Assembly: GCA_016286585.1 (NCBI GenBank)
Contig: JAEETC010000009.1
Coordinates: 1-53,670 of the forward strand
Length of the DNA stretch: 53,670 nt
Reading direction: 5' to 3'
Source of the DNA: Prevotella sp.
GTDB lineage: Bacteria; Bacteroidota; Bacteroidia; Bacteroidales; Bacteroidaceae
A model generated the notes under the pieces. The model was not told the origin of the DNA, did not search any database, and saw nothing but the letters and a program-made list of their open reading frames with translations. Below, in pieces: positions 26,701 through 33,997 of the stretch; position 1 is the first letter of the stretch; every line of letters starts with the position of its first letter. Position numbers and translations under genes: made by a program.

Positions 26701-28261
26701 TTCCGAATCGGTGTCCGAATGCTTGAACCCCGCGAGAGGGGGCAGCGTAAGCAGGGGTCGAGCCCCATTCTTCTCTAAGAAGCAATGCGCAGAGGGCTGG
26801 TGAAAGAGTAAGTGCGTTCAGCGTAGAGAAGACAACAGCAGCAGCCATTGTCAGTCCGAATTCCTTATAATAAGTGCCACTCAGGCCGCCTGAAAATGAA
26901 GCCGGAATAAACACACACATAAAGACCACCGTAGTCGTAACAACAGCCGTACCGATATTGCCCATCGCATTGAGGGTGGCCTGATAAGGGCTCCGCACCC
27001 CTTTCTCGAATTCGCTTTGTACAGCCTCCACCACCACAATCGCATCATCGACCACAGTACCGATAACCAGCACCAAGGCGAACAACGTGATGAGGTTGAG
27101 CGAGAAGCCAACCATATACATAAAGGCAAACGTGGCGAAAAGCGAGACGATGATGGCAAAGGCCGGTATCAGTGTGGCACGACTATTCTGCAGGAACAGC
27201 AGGACTACCAACACAACCAACAGAATGGCCTCGACAAGGGTTTTATAGACTTCCGCCATAGAGGCATTGAGGAAATCATTGCTGTCGAGTAGCACTTTGA
27301 ACTCCACTCCCGGTGGTAATTGAGGACGGACCTGTTCCATGAGCTCGTCAATCTCCAGGTTCACCTGTCGCGCATTGGAACCCGCTTTCTGCGTGATAAA
27401 GGCCACCGTACCATTGTGACCGTTAATCCAACTGTCAGTTGCATAACTCTCAGACCCCAGCTCGCAACGTGCTACGTCGCACAGGCGGAGCTCTTCACCA
27501 TCGGACAATGACTTAATGACGATGTTCCCAAATTCCTCTTCGTTGAGCAGTCGCCCGCGATATACCAACGTGTATTGAAAGGTATGCTTGGAATTTTCGC
27601 CCAATGTACCGATGGCAGCCTCGACGTTTTGTGCTTCCAGGACTTCCTCAATGTCTTGAGGTAGCAAGTCGTAATGCGCCATGCGCTTCGGATCGAGCCA
27701 GATACGCATGGCAAAGGTATTGCCAAGCACATTCACTTTACCAACGCCCTTGATGCGTTCCAAACGAGGTTTGATGTTAATATCGAAATAGTTGGAGATG
27801 AAGTCACTCTCGAAGCGGTTGTCAGGACATTCCAAGGCAATGACTTTCAGGAAGGTCTGCTGGGATGTCTCCACATGGACACCCGTCTGGAGCACCTCCT
27901 GAGGTAGGATACCCTCCACCTCGGCCACCTTGTTTTTGACCATCACCACAGCCATGTCCGGATCAATGCCATTCTTGAATACTACTTGGATGAAGGCAGA
28001 TCCACTACTCGTCGATGAGGAACTGATATAGTCGATGCCGTTGGCGCCATTGATAGCCTGCTCGATAGGTACGATCACACTTTTCTGGACAGCCTCAGCA
28101 CTGGCTCCTGGATAATCAGCACTCACCTCCACGATAGGCGGTGCCATGTCAGGGAACTGCTCTACAGGCAGATGGACATAGCCGACGATGCCCACCAGCG
28201 CCATCATCACCGCAAGGGCAATCGACAATATCGGACGGTCTATGAAGAATTTGCTTTTCAT
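23711..28261 (-). CDS. RND efflux pump fused in frame to its outer-membrane channel lipoprotein
   Basis: 1516 residues from the ATG at 28261 (MKSKFFIDRPILS). The frame runs open to 28324 only through a repeat, so I reject the longer start. Residues 1-1041 are a complete HAE1/AcrB-type pump (VGIVGYVHLPVEQFPD, QKAGSNARQVNLEI, VVDDAIVVVEAV, LVMVFVYLVLCSLYES, MLIGLLAKTAILLTEYA). With no stop codon the frame continues into a TolC/NodT-type channel: a signal-like segment ending in a lipobox (ISLFVFTGC), then about 450 residues with two channel repeats (ATGYYQLEM, ALAMRPDIRRAEA, PLFANGRLRAEV). An ATG with an AGGAG Shine-Dalgarno 8 nt upstream sits exactly at the junction (25138) and would give a normal 475-residue channel lipoprotein. 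Either a fused polyprotein or two overlapping products is possible. Nine heptamers (24942-25004) lie early in the channel part. Confidence 0.9.
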   Translation of the reverse strand: MKSKFFIDRPILSIALAVMMALVGIVGYVHLPVEQFPDMAPPIVEVSADYPGASAEAVQKSVIVPIEQAINGANGIDYISSSSTSSGSAFIQVVFKNGIDPDMAVVMVKNKVAEVEGILPQEVLQTGVHVETSQQTFLKVIALECPDNRFESDFISNYFDINIKPRLERIKGVGKVNVLGNTFAMRIWLDPKRMAHYDLLPQDIEEVLEAQNVEAAIGTLGENSKHTFQYTLVYRGRLLNEEEFGNIVIKSLSDGEELRLCDVARCELGSESYATDSWINGHNGTVAFITQKAGSNARQVNLEIDELMEQVRPQLPPGVEFKVLLDSNDFLNASMAEVYKTLVEAILLVVLVVLLFLQNSRATLIPAFAIIVSLFATFAFMYMVGFSLNLITLFALVLVIGTVVDDAIVVVEAVQSEFEKGVRSPYQATLNAMGNIGTAVVTTTVVFMCVFIPASFSGGLSGTYYKEFGLTMAAAVVFSTLNALTLSPALCALLLREEWGSTPAYAAPSRGVQAFGHRFGNAFNASVSVLTEKYQKGLSTFIRHKWLAVILVVVPIVLLVWLQKVTSTSLVPDEDTGITMVDITTPPGSTLEQTKKTVHKVAEVVKDIEEVETSASIVGWNILSGDGANMGMIIMKLKPWDERSGSEHRIDNVLEKIEERVSAIKTGSMFAYALPTVTGYGFSDGIELYVQDYEGGSIDKLKEVTDRFAKALGEREEVGEVYSSYEVNFPQFTVSVNAAICKRYGIEPSAVLKILNGYIGGDYASQFNAFGKLYHVILQADPELRADRDDLNNILIHTDRGAYIPITELTTFKKNYGVESLGRFNLFSSINIEISPEEDYSTGDVIQAIAEVASQSLPQGYGYDFTGTTREEISSTANMTWIFLLVMVFVYLVLCSLYESMLIPLAVLLSVPFGIAGSFAVVYLIGLENNVYMQVGVIMLIGLLAKTAILLTEYASARRREGMGIRDAALEAAQVRLRPILMTAMTLIIGLLPLVFATGAGAVSNISLGVCVIAGMTIGTLALLFFVPVFFIIFQHLEEKYMPKLVHKSVIPLIISLFVFTGCGTYSNYQRKGSFIDDSIVRSDLAPPSTLLPPHSSLHTPPSTLHTNEGWREMFTEPRLVALIEEGLAHNSDLNIAKLHVDAAKASLRNAKGELFPSLELGAKGETARFKNTGNDPQTESKFGFSAEASWEVDIFGKLQNAKKAAAADVEEKTAYVQAVQVELIATIATGYYQLEMYDAQISDTRDIINSWDESVRAQKALMAVGEATSDEVNMAEASKLEAEATLEALQLQMIEAENALCALLGRYSGHIERGDFLTSCEQMPLIPQVNIQALAMRPDIRRAEAALKRAFYLTNEAKAALYPSLNLSGIAGWTNDAAEVVSPAGLIARALGSLTQPLFANGRLRAEVKKAQAEQEEAKIAFHQAILEAGQEVNDVLASRQYAQRAIMLNSQQVDKLTDVLDATEKRMRYDSEVNYLQVLLTRQSLLEARLALLSHRYGFMDSTIQLYKALGGGL
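24942..25004. repeat. Nine heptamers (GTGTGGA / GGGAGGA) inside the efflux gene
   Basis: Nine 7-bp units, mostly alternating GTGTGGA and GGGAGGA, 63 bp or 21 codons in frame. They add a Pro/Ser/Leu/His-rich linker just after the lipid-anchor Cys of the channel domain. Confidence 0.95.
25138..25152 (-). promoter_or_regulatory. Internal ribosome binding site and ATG for the channel part
   Basis: On the minus strand GGAGGAGAAATAT precedes ATG at 25138. The new product would begin MPKLVHKSVIP and lead straight into the lipobox. This decides that the downstream half can be translated alone. Confidence 0.6.
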
Positions 28262-28264
28262 TTT

Positions 28265-28327
28265 TCTCTTTTCTCTTTCCTCTTTCCACTTTCCTCTTTC
28301 CTCTTTCCACTTTCCTCTTTCCACTTT
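28265..28327. repeat. Nine heptamers (CCTCTTT / CCACTTT / TCTCTTT) in adaptor-pump spacer
   Basis: Nine perfect-length 7-bp units fill the entire gap between the adaptor stop (28331) and the pump ATG (28261). On the coding strand they are purine-rich (GGAAAG words) and may provide the ribosome binding site. Confidence 0.95.
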
Positions 28328-28330
28328 CCT

Positions 28331-29449
28331 CTACTTTACCTTTACCCTCATTCCATCTTTCACCATCCCGGCTCCTTCAGCAATGATGACATCACCAGGT
28401 TTCAAGCCCTCAGTCACGACATAGTCCTTTCCATCATCATAACGAAGGACCTTGATTTCACAAGCCTTGGTAACCCCATCAACCACTTTATACACAAACT
28501 GTTTATTCAGAATGTCGTATGTAGCCTCTTGTGGGATGACGATGGTATTCTTAAGTTCGTAGGGCAAGATAATAGTACCATTGCTGCCGTTACGGAATAA
28601 GTCTTCTGAATTCTCAAACGAAGCTCTGATGACAAAAGAGCCTGTTGCCTCATCCACATTACCACTAATGGCTGTGATGCGTCCCTTTTGACTGAGTTCC
28701 TTTCCCCAATAAGTAACGAGTGACACCTCTGGCAGGACTGAAAGCAGGTCACTCACACGGCAATTATATATGTCCGCCAAATTGTGAATCGTCTTTTCCG
28801 ACATAGAGAAATAGGCGAAAAGGCGCCGAGGGTCAGTGACGTTAGTCAACTCTGTCTCCATCGAGGGATCTACCAGTTCACCCAAGCGGTATTCAATCAT
28901 GCTGAGCACACCATCTGAAGGACTGGTGATGACCGTATATGACAGTTCACTGCGGGCTGTCTCCAAGTCAGCTTGTGCCTCAGCCAGAGCACCCTCGGCC
29001 TCAGCCTTGGCATTGCGGGCCTTATTCAAATCGAATTCGCCCACGACATGCTGTCTGTACAGCTCTTCCTTACCCTCTAAATTTTGACGGGCAGTAGCCA
29101 GTTGTGCCTTTGCACTGACCACCTTTGCCTCTGCATTTCTCACAGCCGCCTGATAGGGTGCCTGGTCGATGATAAACAGTGGCTGCCCTTTCTTCACATG
29201 AGCACCTTCTTTGACGCAGATCTTAGTGATTTTACCACTGACCTGAGGGCGGATGGCCGCAGGATTTTCCGTCTCAATTTTGGCTGTTAACTCACGAGTA
29301 ACAGTGTAATCTTGCAACTTAATCGTCAAAGTGCGGTATTCTTCGTCTTGCTCTTCATCATCCTCGTCGTCCATCAGGCTGTAGAATAATCCAACTGCCA
29401 GCAACAGCCCAACTAACAGACAAATGGGAATCCATAATCTTTTGCTCAT
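28331..29449 (-). CDS. RND periplasmic adaptor (membrane fusion protein)
   Basis: 372 residues from the ATG at 29449 (MSKRLWIPICLLVGLLLAVG), with a TAAGAAG ribosome site. An N-terminal membrane anchor is followed by an acidic run (DDEDDEEQDEEY), then the split biotinyl-lipoyl half-motifs (AAIRPQVSGKITKICVKEGA and VITSPSDGVLSMIEYRLGEL). Between them is a helical hairpin of about 75 residues (AEAKVVSAKAQLATARQNL), and after them beta-barrel and membrane-proximal domains. It bridges the inner-membrane pump and the outer-membrane channel encoded by the next gene. A consensus promoter lies directly upstream (29474-29503). The spacer to the pump gene consists of heptamers. Confidence 0.94.
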   Translation of the reverse strand: MSKRLWIPICLLVGLLLAVGLFYSLMDDEDDEEQDEEYRTLTIKLQDYTVTRELTAKIETENPAAIRPQVSGKITKICVKEGAHVKKGQPLFIIDQAPYQAAVRNAEAKVVSAKAQLATARQNLEGKEELYRQHVVGEFDLNKARNAKAEAEGALAEAQADLETARSELSYTVITSPSDGVLSMIEYRLGELVDPSMETELTNVTDPRRLFAYFSMSEKTIHNLADIYNCRVSDLLSVLPEVSLVTYWGKELSQKGRITAISGNVDEATGSFVIRASFENSEDLFRNGSNGTIILPYELKNTIVIPQEATYDILNKQFVYKVVDGVTKACEIKVLRYDDGKDYVVTEGLKPGDVIIAEGAGMVKDGMRVKVK

Positions 29450-29473
29450 CTTCTTATCATCATTTATTGACTG

Positions 29474-29503
29474 CAAAGATATAAAAAACATCGTTATCAA
29501 CAA
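29474..29503 (-). promoter_or_regulatory. Promoter of the efflux operon
   Basis: Minus-strand TATCTTTG (29481-29474) with TTG (29503-29501) at 19 bp. Good Bacteroidetes consensus. Confidence 0.75.
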
Positions 29504-29522
29504 ATAAAACTTCTGTTTTTAT

Positions 29523-29552
29523 TTGATATAACCATATTTTTATTTACCTTTG
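29523..29552 (+). promoter_or_regulatory. Promoter of membrane protein 29575
   Basis: TTG at 29523-29525 and TACCTTTG at 29545-29552, 19 bp apart. Confidence 0.75.
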
Positions 29553-29574
29553 CGGCAAGAAATCTGCTATAATA

Positions 29575-31038
29575 ATGAAAATTAAAGGTAATTTTTGGCT
29601 AGTGATGCTATTGGTATTCATGGGCATTTTCTTTGTGCGTAATCTGATGCTGCCTATGGCGTCGGACGACATTCCCTATGCCTTTGTATGGGATGGGGAA
29701 AACAGAGGCAACCTGCTTGACAGTGTGGGCCCACGTGAACGAATCACATCATTTGGCGATATCGTCCGCTCCCAATATTCTCACTACATGACGTGGGGAG
29801 GGCGCATTATCGGCATCGGACTGACACAGCTCTTTGCCTGGGAGGGTAAAGGGCTCTTCAACGTGCTCAACACACTGGTGTTCACGGCACTGGCCCTGCT
29901 CCTGTTCCGTGTTGGTACAGGCAAGAAACTCAGCGAGATGAATGGCGTCTATATGTTTTGGCTCCTTTTTGCCCTATGGTTTCTGATACCCGACCCCTTC
30001 CTCACAGTGCTCTGGATGTGTGGCAGTTGTGTGTTCCTATGGACAGCTGTCATCGGCCTGCTCTTCCTACTGCCATACGCCAAGGCTTACTGGACTGAAG
30101 AAGACCCGCTACCCAACAAATGGAGTCTGCCGCTGATGGCTTTTGCTGGCCTTTGTGCCGGCTGGTCTGTGGAGACGAGTGCAGCCGTGCTTGATTTTGT
30201 GGTATTCTTTGCCCTTATCTGGTTTTGGCGGCAGAAGCAACTCAAGACGTGGATGGTGGTGGGCTTTGTCTTCCTCTGCATCGGCTCTGCCATGCTAGTG
30301 TTTGCTCCTGGCGAGACCGTCCGTCTGGAACTGCAGCGCCTGTATGAGTACAATCCAGCACTGCCAGAGGACATGTACTGGACACCGTTGATGTACTATA
30401 TCAACTATATAGAGTGTTTCTACCCCGTTGTCAGCAAACAGATTCCGTTGCTACTGCTGATAGGCTATTACGTCTGGCACTTGCCTAAAGGACAACGATG
30501 GAACAAGACCACTCAGTTTCAGGCACTCATGTTTGCCGGTTCCATGGTGGTGATGATCATCCTGATATTTGTACCAGTGGCTCCTGCCCGTGCCGGTTTC
30601 TTCCCAACCTGTGCCGTTATCCTTGCCTCACTCTCTGCCCTTCGCGAACTGTTGAAGGAAAAGGATACTATCTGGCAGCGTCACCGTCGTCTGATACAGG
30701 GTTTCGTAGCCGTCAGCCTGGTGCTGTGGGTAGTGACAACCTCTATCTGTTTTTATATCGAATGGGATGTGCGCCAGCAGTGGATGAGCCGTATCGACTA
30801 TATCAATGCCCATCAGGATCAGGATGTGGTGGTGGTGCATCAGATCGACGTGCCACCGATAGCCGATGAGCTACCCGACTGGTGGCTGTACAACTGTGTA
30901 TCATGGAATACCGACGTACTGGCCTGGGGTTCTGACTTGGAACCACGCCCAGAGGGCAGTCATAACCTGATGTATGCGCAGTATTACGGATGGAAAAAAG
31001 TGATCACCGATGGTGAGGATCGGCGTAAAATAGAATAA
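29575..31038 (+). CDS. Polytopic membrane protein, DUF6056-like (paralog 1)
   Basis: 487 residues with about ten hydrophobic segments. The N-terminal part holds a conserved set: SDDIPYAFVW, SVGPRERITSFGDIV, QYSHYMTWGGR. This same set occurs in the gene at 32468, so the two are paralogs. The aspartates after the first membrane segment and the loop pattern recall GT-C type glycosyltransferases and the DUF6056 family of Bacteroidetes surface-glycan loci. A soluble tail follows the last segment. I cannot name a substrate. It is monocistronic, facing the condensation-like gene, with a shared terminator. Confidence 0.75.
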   Translation: MKIKGNFWLVMLLVFMGIFFVRNLMLPMASDDIPYAFVWDGENRGNLLDSVGPRERITSFGDIVRSQYSHYMTWGGRIIGIGLTQLFAWEGKGLFNVLNTLVFTALALLLFRVGTGKKLSEMNGVYMFWLLFALWFLIPDPFLTVLWMCGSCVFLWTAVIGLLFLLPYAKAYWTEEDPLPNKWSLPLMAFAGLCAGWSVETSAAVLDFVVFFALIWFWRQKQLKTWMVVGFVFLCIGSAMLVFAPGETVRLELQRLYEYNPALPEDMYWTPLMYYINYIECFYPVVSKQIPLLLLIGYYVWHLPKGQRWNKTTQFQALMFAGSMVVMIILIFVPVAPARAGFFPTCAVILASLSALRELLKEKDTIWQRHRRLIQGFVAVSLVLWVVTTSICFYIEWDVRQQWMSRIDYINAHQDQDVVVVHQIDVPPIADELPDWWLYNCVSWNTDVLAWGSDLEPRPEGSHNLMYAQYYGWKKVITDGEDRRKIE

Positions 31039-31042
31039 GAAC

Positions 31043-31064
31043 AAGGTGCTCAGTTGGGCACCTT
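31043..31064. terminator. Bidirectional terminator between convergent genes
   Basis: AAGGTGC (31043-31049) pairs with GCACCTT (31058-31064). T-rich sequence follows on the plus strand, and the stem overlaps the stop of the minus gene. Confidence 0.7.
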
Positions 31065-32343
31065 ATTCTTTCATTCTGATATCCTTCAGTTTCTTACTTT
31101 GGTCACCTATCAGCTGTAACGTGTATTCCCCTGAAAGACGGGCCATCGTGTCAAGCTGTTCCTGTGTATAGAGGGCTTCGCTGCCCTCAACATTGAAGGT
31201 CAGTCCCTCTTCACGTATCTGCACCACCAGGAAAAGATGCGCCTCGCTCTCTGGCATCTCAATATGAGCACAGGGGTAGTCGATGCCGTGAATGTCAACA
31301 TACTCATAGATACCGGTGCCACTGACGTTCATCTCTGTGCCTACCTGCTCTTCGGGAGGAACCTGAAGGTCTCTCATCTGATGGAGCCAAGGGTAGATGA
31401 GGGTGCGCATCGTGCCGAAGAGAGTGGTGCGCGTCTGACTTATCAGTTCTGCCACGCTCTGCTCGGGATTCACGTCGATGCGCAACGACAGGCTCTTCAG
31501 GAAACAGCCCATCACGTTGCCTCGCAGGCGTTTGTCTAAACGTCCGTGATTGGTCGTCATGAAGACAACATCCGTTGTTCCTGCCATCTGTCCTAAAGCC
31601 ATAGCATAGGCAGCCACGCAGATGGTAGTCATCATCGTATGCTGTTGCTCTTCTGACATGGCACCGGCATTCAGGCGGATGTGCTTCATACGGTCATAGT
31701 CCAGCAGATAGCAGGCATAGAGCGTCTGCCCCCAAGGGTTATCCGTCTGACGACAGATGTCCGTGTATTTGTGTCCTTTGAACTTCTCACACACCACTTG
31801 TTTGGCCCGCTGATAGGCTTCGCTCCCGTAAGACTCAATCTCCTCCCTGTTCCATACGGCTGCAATGTCATCCTGATCCTCTATGGGGATGCCGTTAAGG
31901 ATATTACTGATGCCAGAAACAAACAGTTTCATAGAGATGCCGTCGAAGAAAATGTGACAGTAGGAGTTGCACATTATCGTTTGCTGCTCAGTCTCGATGA
32001 CGTTCACTCTGACACCAGGCTCCTCCAGCAGCTTGAAGGGACGTGCAAACTCACTTTGGAGCGCCTCCCATTCTTTGTGTGTCATCTTATAGAGATGAAC
32101 ATTATTGGGCATATCCTTGCTTTCACTAATCATAAACTGCCCGTCCTCTTGTCTGACCAGATGGACATGGGCATAGTGATTGGTATCCAAGAATTTCTGA
32201 CAGGCAGCAGCCATATCGTCAGCACTCAGACGTTTGGCTGGAACTTCAAAAAAAACCGTCACCTGAAATCCATTCTCCATCGTCTCCATGTTGCTCTCAC
32301 GCAGCATGTCTTCTTGGGTTGAATTTAAAGGATATATATTCAT
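31063..32343 (-). CDS. Free-standing NRPS condensation-like (acyltransferase) protein
   Basis: 426 residues, the size of one condensation domain. The start MNIYPLNSTQEDML is the usual C-domain opening (PLxxxQ). The catalytic HHxxxDG appears as CHIFFDGIS, keeping the second His and the DG. Later blocks such as FMTTNHGRLDKRL, GNVMGCFLKSLSLRID and AELISQTRTTLFG also fit. No adenylation or carrier domain is nearby, so it is not part of a standard assembly line. It might acylate or amidate a small molecule, or a lipid or glycan made by the neighbouring membrane proteins. A -7 box TATTTTTG lies at 32370-32363. The divergent neighbour at 32468 is a membrane paralog of 29575. Confidence 0.8.
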   Translation of the reverse strand: MNIYPLNSTQEDMLRESNMETMENGFQVTVFFEVPAKRLSADDMAAACQKFLDTNHYAHVHLVRQEDGQFMISESKDMPNNVHLYKMTHKEWEALQSEFARPFKLLEEPGVRVNVIETEQQTIMCNSYCHIFFDGISMKLFVSGISNILNGIPIEDQDDIAAVWNREEIESYGSEAYQRAKQVVCEKFKGHKYTDICRQTDNPWGQTLYACYLLDYDRMKHIRLNAGAMSEEQQHTMMTTICVAAYAMALGQMAGTTDVVFMTTNHGRLDKRLRGNVMGCFLKSLSLRIDVNPEQSVAELISQTRTTLFGTMRTLIYPWLHQMRDLQVPPEEQVGTEMNVSGTGIYEYVDIHGIDYPCAHIEMPESEAHLFLVVQIREEGLTFNVEGSEALYTQEQLDTMARLSGEYTLQLIGDQSKKLKDIRMKE

Positions 32344-32409
32344 CTATAGTTGTTTTTTCATGCAAAAATACTAAATACGGCTAAATAATAAGAAAATATA
32401 GGCTCTATT

Positions 32410-32440
32410 TTGCCTTTTTTAGTATTTTTGCTTACCTTTG
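32410..32440 (+). promoter_or_regulatory. Promoter of the 32468 operon
   Basis: TTG at 32410-32412 and TACCTTTG at 32433-32440, 20 bp apart; an exact Bacteroidetes consensus. Confidence 0.8.
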
Positions 32441-32467
32441 CATACAGTTGATAAATAATAAACGTTT

Positions 32468-33997
32468 ATGATGCGATTCTTACATATCCTAACAGAATGT
32501 TGGATACGAACACCCTGGCAGGTGGTATTGCTATTGTTTGCTGTACCATTTCTCATCCGCAACCTACTGTTGCCGATGGTGGGTGATGATTTTTCTTACG
32601 CTTTCATCTGGAACGGTGACGATCTTGGCAATTTGATGGATGACATCGGTCCACGCGAGCGCATACATTCCTTTTATGATATTCTTGTCTCGCAGTGGTC
32701 GCATTATTTCACCTGGGGTGGTCGCACACCTTCCATGATTATTATCCAATTGTTTGCATGGCTCGGAAAAATATGGTTCGACCTTGCCAACACCATCGTA
32801 TTCACGCTGTTGATGCTGATCCTCTATTGGCTCTCTGTAGGCAATACTGTTTCTCCAGCCCGACATAAAGGTGTGTTCTTTTGGGTAATGGCCGGCATAC
32901 TCTTCGGCGTTATCGATTATGTCAGCACCATGCTGTGGATGACTGGGGCGTGTGTCTATCTGTGGTCAGGATTCTGGGAGTGTCTGTTCCTGCTGCCATT
33001 TGTCACTCGGAAACATCCACCAATGCTCCTGATGGCGCCATTGGGTTTGCTGGCGGGATGGTCAGAGGAGGCGGGCAGTCTGGTTACCGTGATGCTGACA
33101 GCATGGCTGATGTTTGTCTTCTGGCGACAGAAACAGCTTGAGAAGTGGATGGTAGTAGGTTCTTGCTTCCTGCTGATTGGTTGCGGCTTGCTGATGTTAT
33201 GCCCTGGCTCTTTACATCGTGAGAGCATCATGCTTGAATATGCACCGGAATATGTCTTGCCTGCTGAGGACTTGTTCTCAGCAAGGATGTTCTGGGATAA
33301 TTTTACAGGCGGATTCCTGCCCATCCTTATTTGGGAGAGTTTTTTGTTGATTCCTGTTATTCTTTATTGTGTTTCGAGGAGTGTGGAGTGTGGAGTGTGG
33401 AGTGAGAATAGTTCTGCCGCAGAATCTTTCCATGATAGTAATCTCACTCCACACTCCACACTCCACACTCCTCGAATAAAACTCTTCACCGCTGGAGGCC
33501 TGCTGGTGCTCTGCGTCATGATGTTTGCTCCAGAATTTGAACTTCGTACGGGATTCCATTCCACCTTGTTCCTGACCATAGGTTCTGCTGCCGCCTTGAA
33601 GGAGATTGCCCCATGGCTCAAACAGGCTCTCGTAGCCACCCCATGGCGTAGAGCCATCACACTGGCCACAGCCAGTATCTTAGTGGCGTACAGCCTCTTC
33701 GTGCTGGCAGGCAGCCTGGTGGTCGAGTCGTCTTTCCGTCGGCAATTCGACGAGCGTCTGTCCTACGTCAGGCAGCATCAGGATGCAGACTCGCTGGTGG
33801 TGCCATACTACAAGATCCCCTACAATCTTGACCGCTATCTCGGTCCTCGCTCAATCACCGATTTTCATATTATCTACGCTGGCGATCTGGAGTCGAAGAC
33901 CACAGATAATCGTTCTCTTATGTATGCCCGCTATTACGGGTTTCCCCCCATCCGTATTGACCGCGAAATAGACTGGAATAAACGAAATGAAGACTGA
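32468..33997 (+). CDS. Polytopic membrane protein, DUF6056-like (paralog 2) with inserted hairpin
   Basis: 509 residues, paralog of the protein at 29575: GDDFSYAFIWNGDDLGNLMD and DIGPRERIHSFYDIL align with the first copy. About ten hydrophobic segments. Around residues 302-335 it carries an extra stretch of roughly 30 residues encoded by a perfect 32-bp inverted repeat of GTGTGGA heptamers with a 36-nt spacer (33375-33474). The paralog has only a short loop at this point, so this is an in-frame insertion. The 3' end overlaps the MATE-fusion gene by 11 nt, so the two are co-translated. Possible GT-C type transferase or glycan-related protein; substrate unknown. Confidence 0.75.
   Translation: MMRFLHILTECWIRTPWQVVLLLFAVPFLIRNLLLPMVGDDFSYAFIWNGDDLGNLMDDIGPRERIHSFYDILVSQWSHYFTWGGRTPSMIIIQLFAWLGKIWFDLANTIVFTLLMLILYWLSVGNTVSPARHKGVFFWVMAGILFGVIDYVSTMLWMTGACVYLWSGFWECLFLLPFVTRKHPPMLLMAPLGLLAGWSEEAGSLVTVMLTAWLMFVFWRQKQLEKWMVVGSCFLLIGCGLLMLCPGSLHRESIMLEYAPEYVLPAEDLFSARMFWDNFTGGFLPILIWESFLLIPVILYCVSRSVECGVWSENSSAAESFHDSNLTPHSTLHTPRIKLFTAGGLLVLCVMMFAPEFELRTGFHSTLFLTIGSAAALKEIAPWLKQALVATPWRRAITLATASILVAYSLFVLAGSLVVESSFRRQFDERLSYVRQHQDADSLVVPYYKIPYNLDRYLGPRSITDFHIIYAGDLESKTTDNRSLMYARYYGFPPIRIDREIDWNKRNED
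33375..33474. repeat. Perfect 32-bp inverted repeat of GTGTGGA heptamers, inside a gene
   Basis: Left arm 33375-33406 contains three GTGTGGA heptamers flanked by CGAGGA and GTGAG. Right arm 33443-33474 is its exact reverse complement. The 36-nt spacer contains a small CTGC/GCAG stem. The reading frame is kept open through all 100 bp. Confidence 0.97.

Noticed and set aside
26724..26765. Palindromic insertion in the pump gene (CCCCGCGAG...)
   Set aside because: The loop has the normal length for this pump family at that position, and the arms are short. No good evidence for insertion.
23711..28324. Efflux pump starting at 28324
   Set aside because: The first 21 residues would come entirely from the heptamer array (Arg/Gly/Lys/Glu-rich). 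MKSKFFIDRPILS at 28261 is the usual pump start.
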